Assembly (NCBI RefSeq): GCF_004341365.1
Contig: NZ_SLXH01000001.1
Span: forward strand, 124,001 to 188,000
Direction of reading: 5' to 3'
Length of the DNA: 64,000 bases
Source of the DNA: Simplicispira metamorpha
GTDB lineage: Bacteria; Pseudomonadota; Gammaproteobacteria; Burkholderiales; Burkholderiaceae_C
A program made the position numbers and the translations under genes. Shown here in pieces: positions 56,745 through 64,000 of this stretch (the first letter of the stretch is position 1; every line of letters begins with the position of its first letter). The notes under the pieces are model-generated. The model searched no databases and had not been told where the DNA came from. It was given only the letters and a program-made list of their open reading frames with translations.

Positions 56745-57014
56745 TTACACCAATGCGGCCTTTGTTACCAAGCGGGTAGCCACCCAGTTCTTGGTCTTGG
56801 AGAGCGGACGGCTCTCGGTGATTTCAATCACGTCACCCGTGTGGAATTCGTTGTTTTCGTCGTGCGCGTGGTACTTGCTCGACTTGCCAACGATCTTGCC
56901 GTAGAGCTCGTGGGTCACACGGCGCTCGACCAGCACGGTCACGGTTTTTTCACGCTTGTCGCTGACCACCTTGCCAATCAAGGTGCGCTTGAGGGATTTT
57001 TTAGCTTCCGTCAT
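56745..57014 (-). CDS. rpsQ: 30S ribosomal protein S17
   Basis: Primary 16S rRNA-binding protein. The 89-residue product has the OB-fold sequence [20 protein letters not shown] and [18 protein letters not shown]. It is the last gene before a terminator; rplN does not follow, unlike in E. coli. It lies 9 bp after rpmC. Confidence 0.98.
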   Translation of the reverse strand: MTEAKKSLKRTLIGKVVSDKREKTVTVLVERRVTHELYGKIVGKSSKYHAHDENNEFHTGDVIEITESRPLSKTKNWVATRLVTKAALV

Positions 57015-57023
57015 GTGGGCTCC

Positions 57024-57218
57024 TTACTTGGCGGCTTGCTTTTCAGCAAGAATGGTCTTGGCGCGGGCGATGTCACGGCGCGTAGTGCGCAGCGTGCCCG
57101 TGTTGTTCAGTTGTTGCGTAGCCTTTTGCATGCGCAGACCGAAATGGGCTTTTTGCAAAGCCTTGATTTCTTCCTTGATGCCAGCGACGTCTTTTTGGCG
57201 CAGTTCAGCAGTATTCAT
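57024..57218 (-). CDS. rpmC: 50S ribosomal protein L29
   Basis: Small helical protein near the exit tunnel. The 64-residue product starts [20 protein letters not shown] and ends [25 protein letters not shown] precedes the ATG at 57218; an in-frame ATG seven codons earlier overlaps rplP and is not used. Confidence 0.96.
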   Translation of the reverse strand: MNTAELRQKDVAGIKEEIKALQKAHFGLRMQKATQQLNNTGTLRTTRRDIARAKTILAEKQAAK

Positions 57219-57235
57219 ATCAGTTTCTCCTGAAA

Positions 57236-57652
57236 TCACTGACCCACCATGCGCGAGACAAACGTCGTGCGCAGGGGCAGCTTGGCAGCGGCCAGACGGA
57301 AGGCTTCGCGGGCGAGTTCTTCGGGCACACCGACGATCTCAAACACGATCTTGCCAGGCTGGATTTCGGCCACGTAGTACTCAGGATTGCCCTTACCGTT
57401 ACCCATACGCACTTCGGCAGGCTTGGTAGAAATGGGCTTGTCCGGAAACACGCGGATCCAGATACGACCACCACGCTTGACGTGGCGGGAGATTGCACGG
57501 CGTGCAGCCTCCAGCTGACGGGCCGTCAGACGGCCACGGTCGGTGCACTTCAGACCGAAATCACCGAACGCCACCGAGTTGCCCCGGGTAGCGACGCCAG
57601 TGTTGCGGCCTTTTTGTTCCTTGCGGAACTTGCGGCGAGCAGGTTGCAGCAT
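57236..57652 (-). CDS. rplP: 50S ribosomal protein L16
   Basis: Lies near the peptidyl-transferase centre and binds 5S and 23S rRNA. The 138-residue product is canonical ([40 protein letters not shown]). It follows rpsC by 3 bp. Confidence 0.98.
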   Translation of the reverse strand: MLQPARRKFRKEQKGRNTGVATRGNSVAFGDFGLKCTDRGRLTARQLEAARRAISRHVKRGGRIWIRVFPDKPISTKPAEVRMGNGKGNPEYYVAEIQPGKIVFEIVGVPEELAREAFRLAAAKLPLRTTFVSRMVGQ

Positions 57653-57655
57653 CTT

Positions 57656-58531
57656 TTATTCTCCTTTTCCGTCCGCTGCTGTAGCGGGCGCGTCTGCTTT
57701 ACGAACGCGCTTAACGGCATCGGCACCAGCGCCGGCGGGTTTGTCGCTGCCATCGGCAGGCGCAGCGTTGGCACCTGCTGGGCGGCGTGGACCACCACGG
57801 CCAGCACCAGCACGGTCGCCACCAGGGCGGCCATCACGGCGGGGGCCACGGGGACGGCGCTCTTCGTCTGGACGCGGTGTTTCCACAGCGGGCAGATCGT
57901 TGCGACCCAAGGTGTCACCCTTGTAAACCCAGACCTTCACGCCGATCACGCCGTAAGTGGTCTTGGCTTCAGAGGTGCCATAGTCGATATCGGCGCGCAG
58001 CGTGTGAAGTGGCACGCGACCTTCGCGGTACCACTCACAGCGGGCGATTTCGATACCGTTCAAGCGGCCGGACGACATGATCTTGATGCCCAGGGCACCC
58101 AGACGCATGGCGTTTTGCATGGCACGCTTCATGGCACGGCGGAACATGATGCGCTTTTCGAGCTGCTGGGTGATCGAGTCAGCGATCAGCTTGGCATCGA
58201 TTTCAGGCTTGCGCACTTCTTCGATGTTCACTGCCACTGGCACGCCCAGGCGCACAGCGAGTTCCTTCTTCAGGTTCTCGATGTCTTCGCCCTTCTTGCC
58301 GATTACCACGCCCGGACGTGCCGAGTAAATGGTGATGCGGGCATTCTTGGCGGGGCGCTCGATCAGGATGCGCGAAACCGACGCATTCTTCAGCTTGGCC
58401 TTGAGGTACTCGCGCACCTTGATGTCTTCGGCCAGCATGCCAGCGAAGTCACGGTTGCTGGCGTACCAGCGGCTTGCCCAGTTACGGCTGACCGCCAGGC
58501 GGAAGCCGGTAGGATGGATTTTCTGTCCCAT
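57656..58531 (-). CDS. rpsC: 30S ribosomal protein S3 with long C-terminal extension
   Basis: Part of the mRNA entry site with helicase activity. Residues 1-215 are standard ([22 protein letters not shown]-domain [20 protein letters not shown], the S3 C-domain [20 protein letters not shown]). The product is 291 residues, against about 233 in E. coli; the last 70 residues are rich in Arg, Gly, Pro and Ala ([20 protein letters not shown]) and probably disordered. Such tails recur in Burkholderiales. Start 58531 gives the known N-terminus. Confidence 0.98.
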   Translation of the reverse strand: MGQKIHPTGFRLAVSRNWASRWYASNRDFAGMLAEDIKVREYLKAKLKNASVSRILIERPAKNARITIYSARPGVVIGKKGEDIENLKKELAVRLGVPVAVNIEEVRKPEIDAKLIADSITQQLEKRIMFRRAMKRAMQNAMRLGALGIKIMSSGRLNGIEIARCEWYREGRVPLHTLRADIDYGTSEAKTTYGVIGVKVWVYKGDTLGRNDLPAVETPRPDEERRPRGPRRDGRPGGDRAGAGRGGPRRPAGANAAPADGSDKPAGAGADAVKRVRKADAPATAADGKGE

Positions 58532-58545
58532 AGTCTTCCTTGGCC

Positions 58546-58878
58546 TCAGTTGCCAACCGTCACGTACACATGGCACGTGGGCTTGCTGATGCGATTGCCG
58601 CGGCCTTTGGCGCGCGCGGTGAAGCGCTTGAGCGTGGTGCCTTGTTCGACGTAGATGGTCTTGACCTTCAATTCGTCGATGTCAGCGCCATCGTTGTGTT
58701 CGGCGTTGGCAATGGCCGACTCCAGAACCTTCTTGACGATGCCCGCAGCTTTTTTCTGCGTGAAGCTCAAGATGTTCAAGGCTTGGTCAACCTTCTTGCC
58801 GCGGATCAGGTCAGCGACCAGACGGCCCTTATCGACCGACAGACGGACGCCCCGGAGGACTGCACGTGTTTCAGACAT
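58546..58878 (-). CDS. rplV: 50S ribosomal protein L22
   Basis: Lines the exit tunnel with its beta-hairpin. The 110-residue product has [20 protein letters not shown] and the tunnel-hairpin region [20 protein letters not shown]. Standard length; 14 bp before rpsC. Confidence 0.98.
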   Translation of the reverse strand: MSETRAVLRGVRLSVDKGRLVADLIRGKKVDQALNILSFTQKKAAGIVKKVLESAIANAEHNDGADIDELKVKTIYVEQGTTLKRFTARAKGRGNRISKPTCHVYVTVGN

Positions 58879-58887
58879 GGTCGTTCC

Positions 58888-59166
58888 TTATTTCTTCTGG
58901 ACTTTTTTGTCCGCGGGGTGACCCTTGAAGGTGCGCGTCAGGGCGAATTCGCCCAGTTTGTGGCCCACCATCTGGTCGGTGACATACACCGGCACGTGCT
59001 GCTTGCCGTTGTGAACGGCGATGGTCAGACCGATGAAATCGGGCAGAACCATAGAGCGACGCGACCAGGTTTTCACTGGCTTCTTGTCCTTGGTGGCGAT
59101 GGCTTTTTCAACCTTGGCCAGCAAGTGATGGTCAACAAACGGACCCTTTTTGAGAGAGCGAGTCAT
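58888..59166 (-). CDS. rpsS: 30S ribosomal protein S19
   Basis: Binds 16S rRNA at the head of the small subunit. The 92-residue product starts [20 protein letters not shown] and has GQ-like [20 protein letters not shown]. It lies 9 bp before rplV. Confidence 0.98.
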   Translation of the reverse strand: MTRSLKKGPFVDHHLLAKVEKAIATKDKKPVKTWSRRSMVLPDFIGLTIAVHNGKQHVPVYVTDQMVGHKLGEFALTRTFKGHPADKKVQKK

Positions 59167-59176
59167 TTGCTACCCC

Positions 59177-60001
59177 TTACTTCTTGCGACGCGACACAAT
59201 CATGCCTTGTGTGCGCTTGTTGTTGCGGGTGCGATAACCCTTGGTCAGATTGCCCCAAGGATCGACGGCATGACGGCCTTCACCAGTACGACCTTCACCA
59301 CCACCATGGGGGTGATCCACCGGGTTCATGGCCACGCCGCGCACTGTCGGGCGAATACCCATCCAGCGCTTGACACCGGCCTTGCCCAGTTGGCGCAGGC
59401 TGTGCTCTTCGTTGGCAACTTCACCAATGGTGGCGCGGCATTCGATGTGGATGCGGCGCACTTCGCCCGAGCGCATACGCACTTGGGCATACGTGCTTTC
59501 GCGGGCCAGCAGCGTAGCCGAAGCACCTGCCGAACGGGCAATTTGCGCACCAGCACCGGGCTTGAGCTCGATGCAGTGAATGGTCGAACCGACGGGGATG
59601 TTGCGGATAGGCAACGTGTTGCCAGCACGGATCGGCGCTTCGGAACCGGACATCAGCGTGCTGCCGACTTCCAGGCCACGGGGAGCGATGATGTAACGAC
59701 GCTCACCGTCGGCATAGCACACCAGAGCGATGTGGGCCGTACGGTTGGGGTCGTATTCAATGCGCTCGACCTTGGCGGCAATGCCGTCTTTGTTGCGCTT
59801 GAAGTCCACCACACGGTAGTGGTGCTTGTGGCCACCGCCCTTGTGGCGGGTAGTGATGTGACCATTGTTGTTACGGCCAGCTTTCTGGAACTGGGGTTCC
59901 AGCAGCGGGGCGTAACCATCGCCCTTGTACAGGTGGTCACGGGTAACCTTCACCACAGCACGTTGGCCGGGCGAAGTGGGTTTCATCTTGATGACAGCCA
60001 T
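59177..60001 (-). CDS. rplB: 50S ribosomal protein L2
   Basis: Core 23S rRNA-binding protein near the peptidyl-transferase centre. The 274-residue product has the conserved [20 protein letters not shown] with its essential His. Canonical start [20 protein letters not shown]. It follows rplW by 2 bp. Confidence 0.99.
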   Translation of the reverse strand: MAVIKMKPTSPGQRAVVKVTRDHLYKGDGYAPLLEPQFQKAGRNNNGHITTRHKGGGHKHHYRVVDFKRNKDGIAAKVERIEYDPNRTAHIALVCYADGERRYIIAPRGLEVGSTLMSGSEAPIRAGNTLPIRNIPVGSTIHCIELKPGAGAQIARSAGASATLLARESTYAQVRMRSGEVRRIHIECRATIGEVANEEHSLRQLGKAGVKRWMGIRPTVRGVAMNPVDHPHGGGEGRTGEGRHAVDPWGNLTKGYRTRNNKRTQGMIVSRRKK

Positions 60002-60003
60002 GA

Positions 60004-60318
60004 TTACGCGGCCTCCCCGGACAGGTTCAGCTCTTGACCGGGCTTGAGCGTCACATAGGCCTTGCGAACGTTGTCGCGGCGGCCCATGGTCTTGCCAAAA
60101 CGCTTGGTCTTGCCTTTGGTGTTCACCACAGACACGCCCTTGACCTCGACCTTGAACATCAATTCCACAGCGGCCTTGATTTCAGTCTTGGTGGCGGTCT
60201 GCAGCACCTTGAACGTCACAGCATTGGACTTTTCAGCAACCATGGTGGCCTTTTCGGACACGATGGGAGCGACCAGCACCTGCATCAGACGACCTTCGTC
60301 AAACTTGGGGCTATTCAT
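60004..60318 (-). CDS. rplW: 50S ribosomal protein L23
   Basis: Docking site for trigger factor and SRP at the tunnel exit. The 104-residue product has [20 protein letters not shown] and [20 protein letters not shown]. It overlaps the rplD stop by 4 bases (ATGA). Confidence 0.98.
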   Translation of the reverse strand: MNSPKFDEGRLMQVLVAPIVSEKATMVAEKSNAVTFKVLQTATKTEIKAAVELMFKVEVKGVSVVNTKGKTKRFGKTMGRRDNVRKAYVTLKPGQELNLSGEAA

Positions 60319-60935
60319 GCGAACATCTCCTTGAGCTTGTCGATCGCGCCCTTGGTGACGATGACCTTCTTGTAATGCACCAGCGACACGGGATCGGCGT
60401 AACGGGGCTCAACGACGAGCACGTTCACCAGATTGCGGGAAGCCAGGTACAGGTTCTCGTCCACTTCTTCGGCAATCACCATGACGGATTGCAGGTTCAT
60501 AGCCTTGAACTTATCGGCCAGCACCTTGGTCTTGGGCGATTCGAGTTTGAGCGAATCCACCACAGCCAGACGACCTTCACGGGCCAGCTGCGAGAAGATC
60601 GAAGCCATACCAGCGCGGTACATCTTCTTGTTGATCTTCTGGGTGAAGTTTTCGTCAGGCATGTTCGGGAAAATCCGACCGCCCCCACGCCACAGAGGCG
60701 AAGACGTCATACCAGCGCGAGCGTTACCCGTACCCTTTTGCTTGAAAGGCTTTTTGGTCGAGTGACGGACTTGTTGGCGGTCTTTCTGGGCACGGGTGCC
60801 TTGGCGACCGTTGGCGCGGTAAGCGACCACGATCTGGTGAACCAGATCTTCGTTGTATTCACGACCGAATACGGTTTCAGGAACATCCAGCTTGGATGCG
60901 CCTTGGCCTTGGTCATTCAGGAGTTCGAGCTGCAT
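60315..60935 (-). CDS. rplD: 50S ribosomal protein L4
   Basis: Tunnel-lining protein; in E. coli also the repressor of its own operon. The 206-residue product starts [20 protein letters not shown] and has [20 protein letters not shown]. Its ATG overlaps the rplC stop by one base (TAATG). Confidence 0.98.
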   Translation of the reverse strand: MQLELLNDQGQGASKLDVPETVFGREYNEDLVHQIVVAYRANGRQGTRAQKDRQQVRHSTKKPFKQKGTGNARAGMTSSPLWRGGGRIFPNMPDENFTQKINKKMYRAGMASIFSQLAREGRLAVVDSLKLESPKTKVLADKFKAMNLQSVMVIAEEVDENLYLASRNLVNVLVVEPRYADPVSLVHYKKVIVTKGAIDKLKEMFA

Positions 60936-61609
60936 TAGTTCGCTCCTTTGGCGGCTTTGGCCTTGATGGCGGGACGCACGCTCACGAACCCACCCTTGGA
61001 ACCGGGGATTGCGCCCTTGATCAAGAGCAGTTGACGCGCTTCGTCGATGCGGATGACATCGAGGTTTTGCGTGGTCTTGGTGACGTCGCCAAGGTGGCCC
61101 GTCATGCGCTTGCCGGGGAACACGCGACCGGGGTCTTGTGCCATACCGATGGAGCCGGGCACATTGTGCGAACGGCTGTTACCGTGCGACGCGCGCTGCG
61201 AGGCCATGTTGTGGCGCTTGATCGTACCGGCGTAGCCCTTACCGATGGAAGTGCCTTGCACGTCCACTTTTTGGCCCACGGAAAACACATCGGTCACGGG
61301 AACCGTGGCACCAGCGGCGTACTTGCCAGCAGTATCAGCAGTGACGCGGAATTCCTGGATGATTTCACCGGCTTCCACACCTGCCTTGGCAAGGTGGCCG
61401 GCTTCTGGCTTGGTCACGCGCGAAGCTTTGCGCGAACCGAAAGTGACCTGCAAGGCCACATAGCCATCGTTCTCTTGGGTTTTGATCTGGGTCACGCGGT
61501 TGTTAGACACATCCACCACTGTGACGGGCACTGCGTCCCCATCATCAGTGAACAGACGCATCATGCCCACCTTGCGGCCCAGCAACCCCAGGGAGTTGCT
61601 CAGACTCAT
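60935..61609 (-). CDS. rplC: 50S ribosomal protein L3
   Basis: Early assembly protein of the large subunit. The 224-residue product has [20 protein letters not shown] and the loop [20 protein letters not shown]. The start at 61609 has GGAG at good spacing; 38 upstream in-frame codons do not fit and include the structured leader. A promoter and hairpins lie in the 213 bp gap before it. Confidence 0.98.
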   Translation of the reverse strand: MSLSNSLGLLGRKVGMMRLFTDDGDAVPVTVVDVSNNRVTQIKTQENDGYVALQVTFGSRKASRVTKPEAGHLAKAGVEAGEIIQEFRVTADTAGKYAAGATVPVTDVFSVGQKVDVQGTSIGKGYAGTIKRHNMASQRASHGNSRSHNVPGSIGMAQDPGRVFPGKRMTGHLGDVTKTTQNLDVIRIDEARQLLLIKGAIPGSKGGFVSVRPAIKAKAAKGAN

Positions 61610-61690
61610 TTGTTTCTCCAAAACTTCCACCGCCGCGACTTCAATTGGCCCCGGCGTTGCACTCTCGTGCATGAAAGACGGTTGATAAAA

Positions 61691-61734
61691 CTTCGCCTGT
61701 TTGCATATGACTTGCACACACAAAACAGGCGAAG
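61691..61734 (-). promoter_or_regulatory. Leader hairpin upstream of rplC
   Basis: A perfect 12-pair stem CTTCGCCTGTTT/AAACAGGCGAAG with a 20-base loop, followed on the minus strand by TTTTATC. It coincides with the 5' end of a transcript from the predicted promoter next to it. It could be an attenuator or a ribosomal-protein target; function is inferred. Confidence 0.5.
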
Positions 61735-61740
61735 CCGCAA

Positions 61741-61769
61741 AGTATAGCGCGAACAGCTTTTACAAGCAA
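61741..61769 (-). promoter_or_regulatory. Putative internal promoter for rplC-rpsQ
   Basis: On the minus strand TATACT (61741-61746) with TTGCTT (61764-61769) at a 17-base spacer. The promoter is framed by an 11 bp inverted repeat, ATAGCGCGAAC/GTTCGCGCTAT (61744-61780), which could be an operator or an RNA hairpin. The -35 match is weak. Confidence 0.45.
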
Positions 61770-61791
61770 GTTCGCGCTATGGCTTTACTTT

Positions 61792-61812
61792 TTCGGCGCG
61801 TGCTGCGCCGAA
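61792..61812 (-). promoter_or_regulatory. Hairpin just after rpsJ
   Basis: TTCGGCGC/GCGCCGAA with a five-base loop, 10 bp past the rpsJ stop. No T run follows on the minus strand, so it is more likely a 3'-end stabiliser or processing site than a full terminator. Confidence 0.45.
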
Positions 61813-61822
61813 GAAAAGGTGC

Positions 61823-62134
61823 TTACTGCAGCTTGATTTCGACGTCCACGCCGGCTGGCAGGTCGAGCTTCATCAGGGCGTCCACGGTTTTGTCCGTGGG
61901 ATCCACGATGTCCATCAGACGCTGGTGCGTACGGATTTCGAGCTGATCGCGGCTGGTCTTGTTGACGTGGGGCGAACGCAGAATGTCAAAACGCTTCATG
62001 CGCGTCGGCAGCGGCACGGGGCCCTTGACGATGGCGCCGGTGCGCTTGGCAGTGTCAACGATTTCAGCAGCGGACTGGTCGATCAGCTTGTAATCGAAAG
62101 CCTTCAGGCGGATGCGAATTTTTTGCTTGGACAT
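61823..62134 (-). CDS. rpsJ: 30S ribosomal protein S10
   Basis: 16S rRNA-binding protein and, as NusE, an antitermination partner of NusB/NusG. The 103-residue product is canonical ([40 protein letters not shown]). It lies 21 bp after tuf, so it is probably read through from the fusA-tuf transcript; the usual long leader is not in front of it. Confidence 0.98.
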   Translation of the reverse strand: MSKQKIRIRLKAFDYKLIDQSAAEIVDTAKRTGAIVKGPVPLPTRMKRFDILRSPHVNKTSRDQLEIRTHQRLMDIVDPTDKTVDALMKLDLPAGVDVEIKLQ

Positions 62135-62155
62135 GGCAGTTTCCTTGGTCAGCGA

Positions 62156-63346
<1,191 letters not shown>

Positions 63347-63450
63347 TTTCGATTCTCCAAAGAGCGATGCCTGTGTAGTGGTTTAACGTCTGCATCCGGT
63401 TGCTGATTCGCCCTGCACAGGCAACGGAGCGGCACCGGATCGCAGATTGC

Positions 63451-63517
63451 AAAATATTTGCTATTAAATCGATAGCTTCTAGCGCTTACTGCGTAAGGGC
63501 CAGAGGCTGTTTTGATC
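63451..63517 (-). repeat. Dispersed AGCAGCTAT-family repeat between fusA and tuf
   Basis: On the minus strand it reads GATCAAAACAGCCTCTGGCC to AGCGCTAGAAGCTATCGATT then TAATAGC, a near-complete copy with the inner TTACGCAGTAAGCGC. Confidence 0.7.
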
Positions 63518-63541
63518 TAATTTACCTAGACAGAATCTGGT

Positions 63542-63591
63542 TGACCCCGATCTGGCTAGCGGGGTCAGAGCAGCAAAGCTGGTCTGACCCC
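63542..63591 (-). repeat. Three-part GGGGTCA/TGACCCC repeat after fusA
   Basis: TGACCCC (63542-63548), GGGGTCAGA (63560-63568) and TCTGACCCC (63583-63591) allow two exclusive stems that share the middle arm. It starts 6 bp past the fusA stop. The motif resembles REP-type elements, but I cannot confirm this. Confidence 0.55.
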
Positions 63592-63597
63592 AAGGGC

Positions 63598-64000
63598 TTA
63601 TTTAGCCCGTGAAGCCATGATGGCTTCAGACACGTTGCGCGGTGCTTCGCTGTAGTGCTTGAATTCCATCGAGTAGGTAGCGCGACCTTGCGTGGCCGAG
63701 CGCAGCGTGGTCGAGTAACCGAACATTTCCGACAGCGGCACTTCAGCGCGAATGGCCTTGCCACCACCCGGGATGTCGTCCATGCCCTGCACCATACCGC
63801 GACGGCTGGACAGGTCGCCCATCACGTTGCCGGCGTAGTCTTCGGGGGTTTCGACTTCCACGGCCATCATGGGCTCCAGAATCACGGGGTTGGCTTTGCG
63901 GCAACCTTCCTTGAAACCGAAGATGGCAGCCATCTTGAACGCCAGCTCGTTCGAGTCCACATCGTGGTACGAACCGAAGTGCAGCGTGACCTTGACGTCC
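63598..64000 (-). CDS. fusA: Elongation factor G, 5' part beyond the window
   Basis: Translocation GTPase. Only the last 134 codons are inside the window; the frame is open at the right edge. They cover the end of domain IV ([20 protein letters not shown]) and domain V ([40 protein letters not shown]), ending at the normal EF-G C-terminus. The GTPase domain is not visible here. Upstream of tuf in str-type order. Confidence 0.97.
   Translation of the reverse strand, partial: DVKVTLHFGSYHDVDSNELAFKMAAIFGFKEGCRKANPVILEPMMAVEVETPEDYAGNVMGDLSSRRGMVQGMDDIPGGGKAIRAEVPLSEMFGYSTTLRSATQGRATYSMEFKHYSEAPRNVSEAIMASRAK

Noticed and set aside
61610-61723. A 38-codon N-terminal extension of L3
   Set aside because: It is not conserved in L3, while GGAG is correctly placed before the ATG at 61609.

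Overview
The window is ordinary, high-GC betaproteobacterial core chromosome. Gene content, gene order and a dispersed AGCAGCTAT-type intergenic repeat point to the family Comamonadaceae (an Acidovorax/Simplicispira-like organism). The genus is an inference; no 16S rRNA gene is present. I see no prophage, insertion sequence, CRISPR array or defence island.

Layout. 1-5.6 kb: partial pgpA, a PIN-domain protein, an RlmL-like rRNA methyltransferase, a thioesterase, a chemoreceptor and peptide deformylase. 5.6-12 kb (minus strand): lptA-lptB-rpoN and argS-SPOR protein-dsbA. 12-16.8 kb: a DUF2214-like membrane protein, a LysR regulator divergent from malate synthase G, an SSB-like protein and tRNA-Phe. 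16.8-22.4 kb: a tightly overlapped operon lemA-like/rsmB/DUF4390/ntrY-like/ntrX-like. 22.4-36.4 kb: the transcription/translation block tRNA-Tyr-Gly-Thr/tuf/tRNA-Trp/secE/nusG/rplK-A-J-L/rpoB/rpoC. 36.4-41.1 kb: tRNA-Arg, a gene-poor stretch, a dihaem cytochrome c, a conserved hypothetical, and a LemA/TPM/TPM cluster. 41.2-48.4 kb: atpIBEFHAGDC. 48.6-56.7 kb: DUF493-lipB-lipA, a permease-less PTS (EIIA-HPr-EI), a TlpA-like thioredoxin, cytochrome c', cytochrome b561, a GNAT and a peroxiredoxin. 56.7-64 kb: fusA (partial), a second tuf, and the S10-type operon rpsJ to rpsQ, closed by a terminator.

Together these genes supply the core machinery for transcription, translation, ATP synthesis, lipoate synthesis and LPS export, plus two regulatory modules (NtrYX and PTS).

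The most unusual signal is a family of about 55-65 bp repeats, some 14 copies here. Most are intergenic, often at gene ends, but four lie in frame inside genes: the RlmL-like methyltransferase, rpoN, rsmB, and the start codon plus signal peptide of a TPM protein. Two copies form a long inverted repeat between rpoB and rpoC. Other points worth checking are a promoter plus structured leader between rpsJ and rplC, alternative hairpins between fusA and tuf, and an NtrX-like regulator without its AAA+ domain.
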